Of a stretch of 64,000 nucleotides of DNA, positions 49,326 to 59,805 are shown in pieces. The stretch is taken from contig RDEW01000011.1 of NCBI GenBank assembly GCA_011109175.1, positions 1,304,772 to 1,368,771 of the forward strand. The letters run 5' to 3'. The notes beneath the pieces are model-generated. The model saw only the letters and a list, made by a program, of their open reading frames with translations. It had not been told where the DNA came from and did no database searches. This stretch comes from Dicyema japonicum (taxonomy: Eukaryota; Dicyemida; Rhombozoa; Dicyemidae). The translations under genes and the position numbers were made by a program. Every line of letters begins with the position of its first letter. Position 1 is the stretch's first letter.

Positions 49326-49393
49326 TAACCGCGAACGATCTGGATTCTGATATCACTGAATAACGGTCGAAGAGCGGAAATCGATATAAGTAT
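49326..49393 (+). repeat. Right copy of ~68-bp direct repeat flanking LINE
   Basis: Begins AACCGCGAACGATCTGGATT and ends CGATATAAGTAT; partner of 46583-46650. Confidence 0.75.
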
Positions 49394-49439
49394 AATTTAA
49401 TATCATGCATTTTATTTTATTTTTAATTTATTGGAGTCT

Positions 49440-52136
49440 GTGGAGTCTTCTTTCACCTCGGGTGTTTGAAGCTCTCTCAGGCCTCTATCCGTGCTCTTGG
49501 GGTATGGCACTGCCGCTCGTGCCTTGGAATTGGTTCGGGGTTTCCTAATGGTCACGCGAGTGCATGTACCTCCGGGGAAAACCTTTCCCATTTGGATCCA
49601 GATTCGCTGCTCAAAATTATCAATGAACGCCGGTCATCGAGGAGTATCCCGGTGAAGATCCCTAAAGCAGCCCGCCCCCTAGCTGTCGAAGGCTTAACCA
49701 AAGCAATCGACGATGCACTCCGCTCCGACTCTATAAACGACTGGATACGTTTGTTTAATTTTGCTCCTTTCGCTCTTGACTCCTCTAGAGATCGCAATGG
49801 GAAGAGTCTCTCTCGATTGAGATGAAGAACAACATCCGCGCATTTATGGATGGAACTCACTTTACGGACCTCACGTCCTTCTGCATCCGTTCAACTGAGA
49901 TTCGGAGTTCAACTCGGGAAACGGAGATTCTTCGCCTAAGAAAGACCGTACGATCGAAGTTGCTTGAAGGAGGAACCCGATCCGCATTGAAGGCCCTCTC
50001 ACTCTCAGATGGACCACGCAATCCAACCATTGATACTTACAAGACGCTATTGGGGAAACATCCACCCTCTCCGAATGACCTACGCCATTGCTCGCCCCAT
50101 CAGAAGCGACCCCTTTGACCACGTCGCCTGAGGATGTCATCACGGCGTTATGGAACTTTGCACCAAGTAGCTGTGGAGGTCTCGATGGCTTAAGGCCCGG
50201 CCATCTTAAAGACCTTATTTCACCGACTATTGGAGACCAAGCAAGTCGTCTTTCATACTCACTCACTTCTCTTATGAACAGGATATTATCTGGACATTTG
50301 CCTGATTTGATACGTCATATCTTGTTTTCGGCTAGTCTGATTGCCGTCGACAAGAAGGGAGGTGGAATCCGCCCGATCGCGGTCGGATTCACTTTCAGAA
50401 GACTAGCAGCCAAGATTGCTTCCAGATTTTCTACGTCAATCTTGTCAAAATCCTTACTTCCCAGTCAAGTTGGAGTCGGAGTTCGTCTTGGATGTGAGGC
50501 AGCCGTTCACTCCGTCAGAAGATTCAGGAACAGCAGCATTCAAGACTTTAAAAGGCACATTATGGTAAAACTGGACATCAAGAACGCTTTTAACAGCTTA
50601 AGAAGAGACTGCATTCTGGAGGCCTGCAAGGAAAGATGTCCGTACATATTTGAACTGGTCAATTATTCATACGGAAAACCTTCATCACTATTGCACGGGG
50701 ATTTCATAGTTCCATCGTCCTCAGGTGTTCAACAGGGCGACCCCCTCGGACCACTGCTGTTCTCCCTCGGCATTGAGAGGATCACGAAGCTCTCTAGATG
50801 CCCACTCAACATCTGGTACCTCGATGACGCTGTCTTAGGAGGTCCCCCGGAAACGGTCTTCCAGGACTTAGAAGTACTCACCCCCGCGCTGTCCGAGGTG
50901 GGTCTTCAGTTGAATATAACGAAATGTGAAATAACAAACTGTGGTCTTGCTGACGATGACTTCTCTTCAATTGTTCAAAAATTTTACTCCTTGTTTCCCG
51001 GTGGGATTTCGACCCCTGAAAATGAATTGATTTTTCTTGGATCCCCGATCACTAGTAATGCGATGAAGCATGTCCTCCTTGACAAAAAACGACTCCTATG
51101 CGATTCGCTGGAAAGATTACAGCTGCTGGACTTGCACACAGCACTATTCCTATTGAAAAGAAGTCTCAACATCCAGAGAATCTCCTATCTACTAAGGACA
51201 GCTCCATATTATTCTCAACTGGAGCTGCTCGAGAATTTTGATTTGTCTCTCCTCAGCTCGACGGAGCAAATATTTAATGTCCGATTCGACGATGATACAT
51301 GGATGCAGGCTACACTCCCAGTTAGATTCGGGGGTCTTGGAATCCGTCGAACTTTGGACGTCTCACTTCCCGCTCATTTATCATCACTCACGGCCTGCGA
51401 ACCTTTGGTCAGGAGGATTCTACACTCCCCACCCGAATTCTCAACTGACCAAGAGATAATCCACGCACGAGAAGCCTGGAATGCCACCAACCTCCCCCTG
51501 CCCCTTCCCAAGATCGCCAGCGAAACCTGGACAACTTATTATGCTGGAAATCATTTGGACTCCTACTAGAATCTGCCAATCAGCACCGACGCGCTTGTTT
51601 GCTTTCGGGGGCTTCCCCTGAGAGCGGAGCTTGGCTAAACGCCATCCCCAATGGAGCTTTGGGCACTTTTCTGGATGATGAATGCGTTAGAACTGGTATC
51701 TCTCTGCGGCTGGGACTAAAAGTATGTGTACCTCACCCGTGCCGATGTGGCATCCTGATAGACTGCTATGGCCTGCACCCTCTCGCCTGCAGGAGGAGCG
51801 CTGGCAGATCCCCAAGGCACAAGGCTCTGAATGAAATTGTCAGGCGAGCTATGGATGCTGCTGGATACTCGGCCATTCTTGAACCGGTCGGGTTATGCAG
51901 AAGTGACGGGAAACGACCGGACGGGATGACCATATTTCCATTTGAGGCCGGGAAACCACTGGTTTGGGATGTGACATGTACAGACACGTTCGCCCAGAAA
52001 AATCTTCACGAGAGTGCTACAAGGGCCTGTTCAGCATCCGTAAAGGCGGAGAAGGCCAAACTCGTTAAATACGCCGACCTTCCCGATGATGTCAAATTTG
52101 TTCCCCTTGCTATGGAGACTTCCGGATCCGGAGTGC
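49440..52136 (+). CDS. Reverse transcriptase with C-terminal CCHC and restriction-like endonuclease
   Basis: Replication protein of a retroelement. A cysteine-rich N-terminal segment (VWHCRSCLGIG...HASAC, 49500-49570) is followed by an RT core: GGGIRPIAVGFTFRRLAAK, KLDIKNAFNSLRRD (motif A), SGVQQGDPLGPLLFSLGIER (motif B), NIWYLDDAVLGG (catalytic YLDD), LQLNITKCE. After the thumb come CRCGILIDCYGLHPLACRR (zinc-binding CCHC) and a PD-(D/E)XK nuclease EPVGLCRSDGKRPDG, LVWDVTCTDTF. Frame changes at about 49799-49801, 50093 and 51523-51525 are each cured by one extra base, so the original was probably one long ORF. The 3' coding end is displaced to 53373-53540 by an insertion. Layout resembles RLE-type non-LTR elements; the exact clade is not determined. 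Related fragments lie at 28935, 34000, 39230 and 43690. Confidence 0.8.
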
Positions 52137-53372
52137 GGAAAAAAAAGTCAAGTCCGTAAGCGGAAAAAAATCAAGTTGTCTTTTTTTTAGTTTATATCGC
52201 ATTTTTGTGATACTACTAGCATCTTTTAATTTTTAAAAATTTTTTCAATACTTGACTTTTTTTCCGCTTGACTTTTTTTCCATTTTTGAAAATTTTTCCC
52301 TTATAAATTTTCGAAATTTAGCGCAAAACGGAAAAAAGTCAAGTCCGCTAACGAAATCACGGACTTGACTTTTTTCCGTTTATAAATTAAGATTTTTATT
52401 CATGATCGTTTCATTTAAAAGTAAGCGAGTTTAGAATAACAAATTATTTAAATAGTTAATTTTGGCTAATGTTAATGAATTAAAATGTCCCGCCACAACT
52501 AAAACTACACGTGGTGGAAATAAATTCTAAAAATAATTTTTTCTACTTTTAAAATTTTTTTAAAATGTTATAAACATATGATTTTTATTTAACGTGAATC
52601 AAGGGATTATTTAATGTGAATCAAAAGAATATTTAATATTCCATGCAATTGCTTTTAGGGCTTCTCCTACTGTTTTTTCCGTCCTGGCGATCCAGACATA
52701 TATTTAAAAGTTTTTTTTGTCTATCAATCTTTTTTTATTTGTTCTTGTTGAAATTCTTTTTCCAAAGGAATTAAAATCCGTATATTGATTAAGTCAAAAA
52801 AGATTAAACCAAGCGAAAAAAGTCAAGGTCAAAAAGATTAAACCAAAAGCGAAAAAAGTTAAGTCAATTTTATTATATTAGGAATCCTTGGCCCCCAAGC
52901 AGATGAGTTGGTTCGTAAGATCGGCTCCATGATTCAAGCTGTGACCAAGGATCCGCAAGAGACTAGTTGGTTCCGAGAACGTATCTCGTTGGCTATTGTT
53001 AGGGGAAATAGCATGGCCATTCAGATGCCTTAATTTAATTTTTATTCATTTGATAATAAAAAAAATTTTTATTATTACCTTAAATTCTTAAATTGATTTA
53101 GTCAAAGCGATTATACCAAAGCGGAAAAAAAGTCAAGTTTGTGATTTCGTTAGCGGACTTGACTTTTTTTCCATTTTGCGCTAAATTTCGAAAATTTATA
53201 AGGGAAAAATTTTCAAAAATGGAAAAAAAGTCAAGCGGAAAAAAAGTCAAGTATTGAAAAAATTTTTAAAAATTAAAAGATGCTAGTAGTATCACAAAAA
53301 TGCGATATAAAACTAAAAAAAGACATCTTGACTTTTTTTCCGCTTGACTTTTTTTCCACTTGACTTTTTTCC
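52137..53372. mobile_element. Foldback element with ~245-bp inverted repeats
   Basis: The left arm (52137-52381) and right arm (53121-53372) are nearly identical inverted repeats. Both contain reiterated GCGGAAAAAAAGTCAAG modules and the internal block GATACTACTAGCATC. It splits the endonuclease ORF after METSGS, and CCGGATCC occurs on both sides (52122-52129 and 53380-53387), suggesting an 8-bp target duplication. The spacer holds more AAGTCAAAAAGATTAAACC-type repeats (52791-52868) and a fragment of a related retroelement (52870-53035). No transposase frame is visible, so it is non-autonomous; the superfamily is unknown. Confidence 0.75.
52870..53035 (+). pseudogene. C-terminal fragment of a related RT element inside the foldback
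   Basis: Reads GILGPQADELVRKIGSMIQA, then KDPQETSWFRERISLAIVRG, ending in a stop. It parallels the host element's own C-terminus (RWLFERISLAILRGNSHAV) but is clearly diverged, so it is a separate captured or older copy and not the displaced end. Confidence 0.65.
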
Positions 53373-53585
53373 TACAACCCCGGATCCTACTCCCCCTCTA
53401 CACTCGAGTTTTCGGACGTCTTGGAAACCGGATCACCTCATGCACTGGAGATCTCCGCGAACGCCGCTGGCTATTTGAGCGAATTTCGCTCGCAATTTTG
53501 AGAGGGAACAGCCACGCGGTGAGAGCGGCAACTACCTGACTTCTATTGTTTAAATTAACCTAAAAATATAAAAAAAAAAAAAAAA
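53373..53585 (+). mobile_element. Displaced 3' end of the RT/endonuclease element with poly(A)
   Basis: Continues the interrupted ORF: GSYSPSTLEFSDVL, then (frame change) RITSCTGDLRERRWLFERIS, LAILRGNSHAVRAATT and stop, followed by a run of about 16 A at 53570-53585. The A run supports a target-primed (non-LTR) mode of insertion. Confidence 0.7.
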
Positions 53586-54886
53586 TTTATTATTATTAGA
53601 GGATTCAGAAAGGATTTAATTTTTTTTAATGATTTTTATTAAATAAAAGTGAGTCGTGGCTTTTTAGTGTAGTCAGACGTCGCAGCGATTTTATTTTATT
53701 GAATTTCAATATCAAGCAGAAAATAGTCAGAAATTAACAGAACATTGAGTGGTTATCTCCATGACTGTTCTTTTATTGAACATCAGAACTAAAAGAGAAA
53801 AGTGATCATTTTTACAACAATACGGAAAATCCTGTCAGTCTGATATCATCTTGGTTCCTTCGAAGACTCCTTTCTTGAATGTCATATAAGTCTTATAGCT
53901 TCATTTTAGCTCCTTAGGACCTCGCGAACTGCGACAGAGAGTGTGTATGATTCATATCGATATCAGCGAATGCACTCAAGGTATGTTATATCCAAATAAT
54001 TCCCACTTCACATTTTCCATGGCTGGGACTCACATATTAAGTAGATCCTTCTTGAGCCCATATTTTCACGCTTTTGTTTCTCATTTTGTTTCTGGCTGAT
54101 TCCCCAAGTCCCACAGCTGTATAATAACACTAGAAAGACATATTCATTGTAGTGATCCAAGTTAAAGACACGTGCGAGTATCTCACCCGTTACGATTGTA
54201 GTTTCTGTGATGCTAATAGTGCTTGGATTTGCCTATTTGTACATCTTCTTGGTCTCCAAGTAATTATCCCAACTTTTAAACTTCAGCCTTCGTCATTTGA
54301 TTTAGTCTTACAAGATCTGTCTTCTTTACTGTTACAAAATCTGTCTCCTCCAAGTTCTCCCTTAGTTACCACTACTCAAATATATGTCAGTTCTGGATAC
54401 TGAGGAGGGGGTATACTTTGATCCTAGATCACACTGACAGCCTCCAGATAAACGGAAAAAGATTAAAGATAGGGAATCACCTTGGAGCATTCAAGCGTTA
54501 GCATTGATCTCCCAAAAGTTGATCCTGAGACAGATGGATAGTATGAAGTTACTCTAGTAGAACAAGGAGCAGAGTAAATTAAACTTCGACTAACTAGGAG
54601 AATCGAAGCATTTCTAATATGTGACGCTAAACTATCTCAGTTGTTTTGAGTTGTCCCCTAATTCCGGAATAACCATGATTCTGACAGCGAAAGTGTAATT
54701 CTTGGTTGCTTCTGAAAAGGACGATATAAAATTATAACTATTTGGGTGTGGTCAGAAATTTTCCTGATACGTGAATCACATACATCCCCGCCACTTTCGT
54801 GAATTAAAACAAAAACCGACCACCATGTTAACATTCTTATTTGAACAGAATCGGACAATCTCCATTCACACATTTTTCTTTCTGTC
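53586..54886. other. Intergenic; small retroelement scrap
   Basis: 53645-53690 shares GTCGTGGCTTTTTAGTGTAG with about 39315 and so is a short minus-strand piece of the RT/endonuclease family. The rest is unassigned. Confidence 0.35.
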
Positions 54887-54894
54887 TTCTAGAC

Positions 54895-55014
54895 CAGTGG
54901 TCTCCAACCAGTGGGCCGTAGACCAATTTGTACCGGGCTGTTGTTAGTACGAGTAAACAATCTACCACCAAATCGCGGTAAAATTCTCGGCAACAAAAAG
55001 GTCGAGGACCACTG
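54895..55014. mobile_element. hAT-type MITE, 120 bp
   Basis: Ends CAGTGGTCTCCAACC and GGTCGAGGACCACTG are imperfect inverted repeats of the classical hAT type. Flanks TTCTAGAC (54887-54894) and TTCTATAC (55015-55022) match at 7 of 8 positions, an 8-bp target duplication. Confidence 0.8.
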
Positions 55015-55022
55015 TTCTATAC

Positions 55023-55684
55023 GACCAGAATTCGAATTACCTTTCCGTCTTCGAGTCCTGCACCACATCAAATACACCTGGCGGATCTCTGGGAGCGTCC
55101 GTTCTTGGGTGTGACTTTCCAGTTAGTCAATGGTTTTCTTCACTTGAAGGGAACGGGGGTAAATAAATAAAACCTTCCTCCTATGAAATAAGTTTTGGTC
55201 AAAATTCATCTCACTGCGGTGAAAAGACCTAGTGATTTTCACCTCCTACAATAATGTCTCCCAAGTCTATAGAATTGACACCATTTTACCCCCATAAACG
55301 AAATTTAAACCTAACCAGAAGCTTAATTGTATCGAGTTTGGCACGAATTCTCACAACTTTATGTGGATTGTAGAGAGTTTCCACTTCCATTCAACAAAAC
55401 AAGAAATTTCGTTCTTTAGTAATCCAAAAGAACGTCAGATTCATTCCTCTTTCTATACCAACCTCCATTCATTGAAGCATTAAAGTCACAGGGTCAAATA
55501 AAACAGAGGGCCACACCTCTACAAATCCTCCAAAAATAAGAACACGTGGCTGTTTAATATAGGCAATGATTCCCGAAGAACACTAAAAGTTAAGGATTAA
55601 TCGTAGTAGCATTAAAATTATTCAAAGCGGGAAAATAAAGTAAGATTTACAAATGAATTGATAAAGCGGGAAATTTAAATAAAA
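55023..55684. other. Intergenic
   Basis: 3' flank of NAA10; nothing recognised. Confidence 0.35.
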
Positions 55685-56241
55685 TTAACAAGAAATATTT
55701 TTCGTCATCGAATAGGCGTCCTCTCCGTCAGCATAATATTTGGGCTCCAAATGAGTCACTCTAGAATTTCTAAATAAGCCAACTCGAAGCCCAAAGTATT
55801 TTTGTATAAATTGAAAGCAGCTCTATTCGTGATTCGCACGTGGAGAGTTAACTCCTTTGCGCCAAATGATTCACCCATTGCACGCGATGACAACTCCATC
55901 AGTTTACGAGCCAGTCCTGACTTCCTGTGAGATCTTTGGACTGCCAAGGACGTAATATGACCACGTGGTGGATTTATTGTCTCCTCGTCCCTAAACTATT
56001 CCCAAAACAATAACATTTTGGCTAGAGAATAACCGACAATTTCTCCGTCAGATTCCGCGACGTATGAAATCTAAGAAATGACAACCCACCATGCCTGAGG
56101 CCACGATAGGAGATGATACATGTAGTACTTTATTTGATAGTTCTCAGGGAGGCACAGAAGATTACAGTGCTGTATTTTAAGCAAGTCGTTGACCTATCAC
56201 AGTCATTATTAAATTACTTCAGCTCGACGGAGAATAAGCAT
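55685..56241 (-). CDS. NAA10: N-alpha-acetyltransferase 10 (NatA catalytic subunit)
   Basis: Transfers acetyl from acetyl-CoA to nascent protein N-termini on the ribosome, with NAA15 as partner. Five exons join to exactly 153 codons plus stop. It begins [20 protein letters not shown], then [20 protein letters not shown] (catalytic-type Glu25), [39 protein letters not shown] (acetyl-CoA loop RKSGLA, 82-87), [33 protein letters not shown] and [14 protein letters not shown]. It stops soon after the GNAT fold, so the disordered tail of vertebrate NAA10 is absent. Introns: 56194-56217 (24 nt), 56072-56095 (24, GC-AG), 55991-56014 (24), 55761-55783 (23). Confidence 0.95.
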
Positions 56242-56809
56242 AACAGCACGAGATAATTGTATTTAAATTTATTGTTTTAAATATATTAATGGTTGTAATT
56301 ATTTATTATATTATCCATGTTTTCCGTGGACTTGCTCATATCCTGGGTTTCATGTGGTCTTGTGAAGGAAACTGCAGACAATCGTGACCAACAGACCCAC
56401 CTTCTCTACCTTGCAGGCAACTATTTATTAGTTTGCCCGGTAGTGGCTACGGGATGAGCGCCAAGCTTAAGTTTGCAGTTCATTATGCAGTAGAAACTGA
56501 GAGATCATTCTAATATTCATCAAACCATAAGCTACGGATGCGTCCAGTGCATAATTACCATAACCTTATAGGAGTTTTTCGGCTTCGTAATGATTCAACA
56601 TTTTTGACACCATCGTTAGGAAAACGAATGGGCGAAACACCGGGAGCGGTTGGAAGAATAGTAAAGGATCCATCAAAATCGGGAATTCGGTTGCGACGCG
56701 GTTCATGGATCCCGGAAACTGAAATGATTTTCACATCGCCTGGGAAATGCCATCGCATGCAGCAAATAACACTGTCTTCTGCAGTTGGAACCTTACTATT
56801 TGTTAGTAT
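56242..56809. other. 5' flank of NAA10, intergenic
   Basis: No recognised feature. Opposite-strand frames at 56538-56819 are unassigned. Confidence 0.35.
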
Positions 56810-58165
56810 TTGCTGTTAGTTAGTTAAGTAACCCCAGCCTCACTAACTTGTAGGAAGCCAGCAGCTATTAAGTAGGACGCAGAAGATGTTGGTCGCTCCC
56901 ATGGATCGGTCAGTCCTGGCATTGTAGAGGAACGTTGTAGGTGATTTGACATTCAAATAGGTGAGTTGATCTGAGACATCCAGTAATTGTCCTGAGCGCG
57001 ATGTTTGTACATTTTGTAGTTTGTCAATAGAAGCAAGAAAGGCAGGGGTTGACCAGCAATGACTTGCATAGTTAATAGTTGTTCGAATGAATTGTTTATA
57101 TATGATGGTTATTCTTTGCTTTGGCCAAGGGAATGTCTTGACACAGCTTTAGGTAGGTTGATCTTGCGAGAGGCCATTGTACAATGATCCTCCACATGTT
57201 TAGAGAATGTTAATAGTTGGTCATAAACAACTCCAAGTATTTTGGGATGTTTCGTAACGGTGAGTGTTTGTCCATGAATTGTTAAAATTGATTGAAAATT
57301 TAGTTTTCAGCGGTTGGACGTGAAACAGTGACGGTGGATTTCGATGGAGAGGGGGATAAGTGGTTTGCTCCGAGCCACTCTTCAAGAGTGTTCAAGTGGT
57401 TCTGAACATCCTTCGTTGCTTCGTTAACGTCTATGTCTTTAGAAGCAATAATCAGTCATCCGCATCAATAGAAGTGTCTTGGAATTGGTTGGAATGTCTC
57501 TTAGGTGCAAGTTGAATAAGAGGGTGAAAAACGAAGTCTTGGGGAACTCCATTTGGAAAGAATCGGTAGTGAAATAGACAAGACATAATTTCAGCTCTAC
57601 CAATTCTTCCAGAGAGGAAATTTGTTGGCCAACTCTGAAGACGTGGAGAATTTGAGATACAAGAATTTTGTTACTTAGGCCTTGATGTTCGATCAAACCA
57701 TGGTTAGGTCAATTGATGAAAGGATAGTCAGTTTGGGATGATCAGTATTGTTAAAACCATCAGCGATATATTGAGTTAGGGTAGAGAGATGTGTTGATGT
57801 TGAGTATTGTGGACGAAAGCCATGTTGAAAATCAGGAAAGGGAAGATACTCCGATATTAGTTTCAATACAACACGTTCAACAATTTTCGATTCTACAGAT
57901 AGTAGTGAGATTTGTCTGAAAGATCTCGGATCCGAAGGATCTATCTTGGGCTTCAGATTGGGATTATTTTAGATTTTTCCATATTGCAGGAATTCGTCAG
58001 TTGTTGATTGACACAGAAATTATGTTTGTTATTGCTTTGAGTCCTTGCATTCACATTTGCTTTAAATGTAGTTTTTGGCGTTTTTGATGAGTTTTTCGAC
58101 ATCAGACGTACTGAATCCTTTGAAGAGTTTAAACGTTTTTCAATTTGCATAGACGGGAGCATTTG
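56810..58165 (-). mobile_element. Degraded LINE RT (Jockey/CR1-like)
   Basis: Minus strand, from 58000 down: NLKPKIDPSDPRSFRQISLL, SVESKIVERVVLKLISEYLP, FQHGFRPQYSTSTHLSTLTQ (RT blocks before motif A), NGVPQDFVFHPLIQL (degenerate motif B, about 57550), then thumb/C-terminal TIIYKQFIRTTINYASHCWS (about 57070). The 3' end is near 56815. No intact ORF. Confidence 0.7.
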
Positions 58166-59240
58166 TTCATATCGATGTGACCCACTTTTGCGTAATGGTC
58201 CATTATGACATCTACCTGATGAGTGAAATCACGTGGTGTTTGATTCTTGTCAATACTGGTCCCCACGAGGGCATGTATATGAGAAGCATGGCTCGATGTA
58301 CTGTTTGTACACGCTCATCAAGACTGGGTGAGTACCACTTATCCATATTCCCGATAAACTTTTAAATACGTTCAGTTTCTTCTCGCATTTCAATAAAATG
58401 TTTTCCACGTGTCAAACAGAGATGCATATCAATTGTCACACCCAAGATCCTTTGACATCTGTTGAAAGGGATGCCGACCTTGTTTAACTTCAAGGTGACT
58501 GTCTTCCTCCCCAATCTTTTGTCAGAGGTAAATAGTGACGTAGATGACTTCTCTGCAATCACCACGAGCCGGTTTTCCATTATCCATGAATTAAGTCTGT
58601 CCAGGTTAATTTGTATTGTTTCTGCGGCCTTCTGGATGTCCTGATCTTGCGAAGCCAACACAATATCATAGCTTAGGAAGTCGAACATCATTATCAGATT
58701 CAAGAGTCGGGAGATCAGCCCGAAAGAGGTTAAACAGAGCAGGGGATAAAGGAGATCTTTGAGGGATTCCGTTGGGGAGGAGCCGTGAGATTGATTTCAG
58801 ATTTCCGAGGCAAACACGTCCCCTTCGTCCACTTAGGAAGTTAGTGATCCAAAGCTTTAGCTTCCCTGGGATCTCCGATTGAAATATTTTTCTCGATAGA
58901 ATAGTGTCTCGGCTTGGTTATGAATCCGACTCGAATGAAGTCGGTTAATGTTTGCAAGTATGTAGACGTGGATCTCTCATTTTTGCATCCATGTTGAAAA
59001 GTCTCTCTGGTAAAAATTCCTTTATTCTCCCGAGCACAAGCCTCTCCAGGATTTTTGTCATGGAACATAGTACAGTACGACCCCGGTTTGGGGCAGACCC
59101 CAGGGGTGGTCCACCCTCGGTTTTTGGAGCACTATGATAAAAATGGTGCCCCAAACCGAGGTCGCACTGTAGTAACATCGGTCTACAAGACGCTGGGTCA
59201 TCTCTTGTTCTAAGCTTTCTTTTTTCTTTAATCAAGGCCG
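58166..59240 (-). mobile_element. Degraded LINE RT interrupted by a MITE
   Basis: Minus strand: ILERLVLGRIKEFLPERLFN (about 59060), LKLWITNFLSGRRGRVCLGN, LLPNGIPQRSPLSPALFNLF (motif B, about 58780), thumb FQQMSKDLGCDN, and YSPSLDERVQTV at about 58330. The region corresponding to the usual YADD is eroded. A pogo-type MITE (59073-59169) sits in the segment before motif A. Confidence 0.7.
59073..59169. mobile_element. pogo/Tigger-type MITE, 97 bp
   Basis: Terminal inverted repeats CAGTACGACCCCGGTTTGGG and (inverted) CAGTGCGACCTCGGTTTGGG, 21 of 23 positions equal over the full repeat, bounded by TA on both sides as in Tc1/mariner/pogo elements. Inserted into a LINE RT frame. Confidence 0.85.
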
Positions 59241-59318
59241 TCTTCCCTTGACGAATTTAAGAAATGTTTGGGTATACACCAAGTGCCCCATTTAGGGGTT
59301 TATTAATAATAATACACT

Positions 59319-59400
59319 CAATCCCATAAATGTTGACCCAATTCCCATAAATGTTGACCCAATTCCCATAAATGATGACCCAATTCCCATAAATGATGTC
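59319..59400. repeat. Tandem repeat, ~21-bp unit x4
   Basis: The unit AATTCCCATAAATGTTGACC repeats about four times, with T/G-to-A changes in the later units (ATGATGACC). Confidence 0.9.
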
Positions 59401-59462
59401 CAAGTTATATATATAAATAATACACAAGTAAATCTATATTTTAAAATTTTAATTTTTTAGAT

Positions 59463-59705
59463 TTGTTATCAACTAATACAGATATGAGAAGTCGCAAGGT
59501 TTTTATGAACGAAAGTCTATTTATCACTTCGATCAGTAAAAAGAGTTTGAATAGGTGTATACAAAAGTGTTACAACATTTTATTTACTCCCTTTTATTCA
59601 ACTGACTTGAACCCAATTGAAAACTTTTTTTATTGTGTGAAATCTCGCCTAAATGTAATTAGACCAAGAGTAATAACATCCTATTTCACGGAGCCGTGGT
59701 ATTAG
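59463..59705 (+). pseudogene. Tc1/mariner-like transposase C-terminal fragment
   Basis: The frame contains NILFTPFYSTDLNPIENFFY followed by CVKSRL, the conserved region around the last catalytic Asp/Glu of IS630-Tc1 DDE transposases (SPDLNPIE..W). Only about 80 codons remain; the N-terminal DNA-binding part and first Asp motif are absent. Confidence 0.7.
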
Positions 59706-59805
59706 CTCCGCATAGGCAAGACACACTTTATTTAAGTAAAGAACAGTTAATTTTAACTAATCGTAGAACCAAGGAATGATCTTTATTTCTTTTTTCATTT
59801 TCTTG

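Noticed and set aside
50984-51172. Minus-strand open frames across the RT/endonuclease gene.
   Set aside because: Shadows of the strong plus-strand RT coding sequence, with no motifs of their own.
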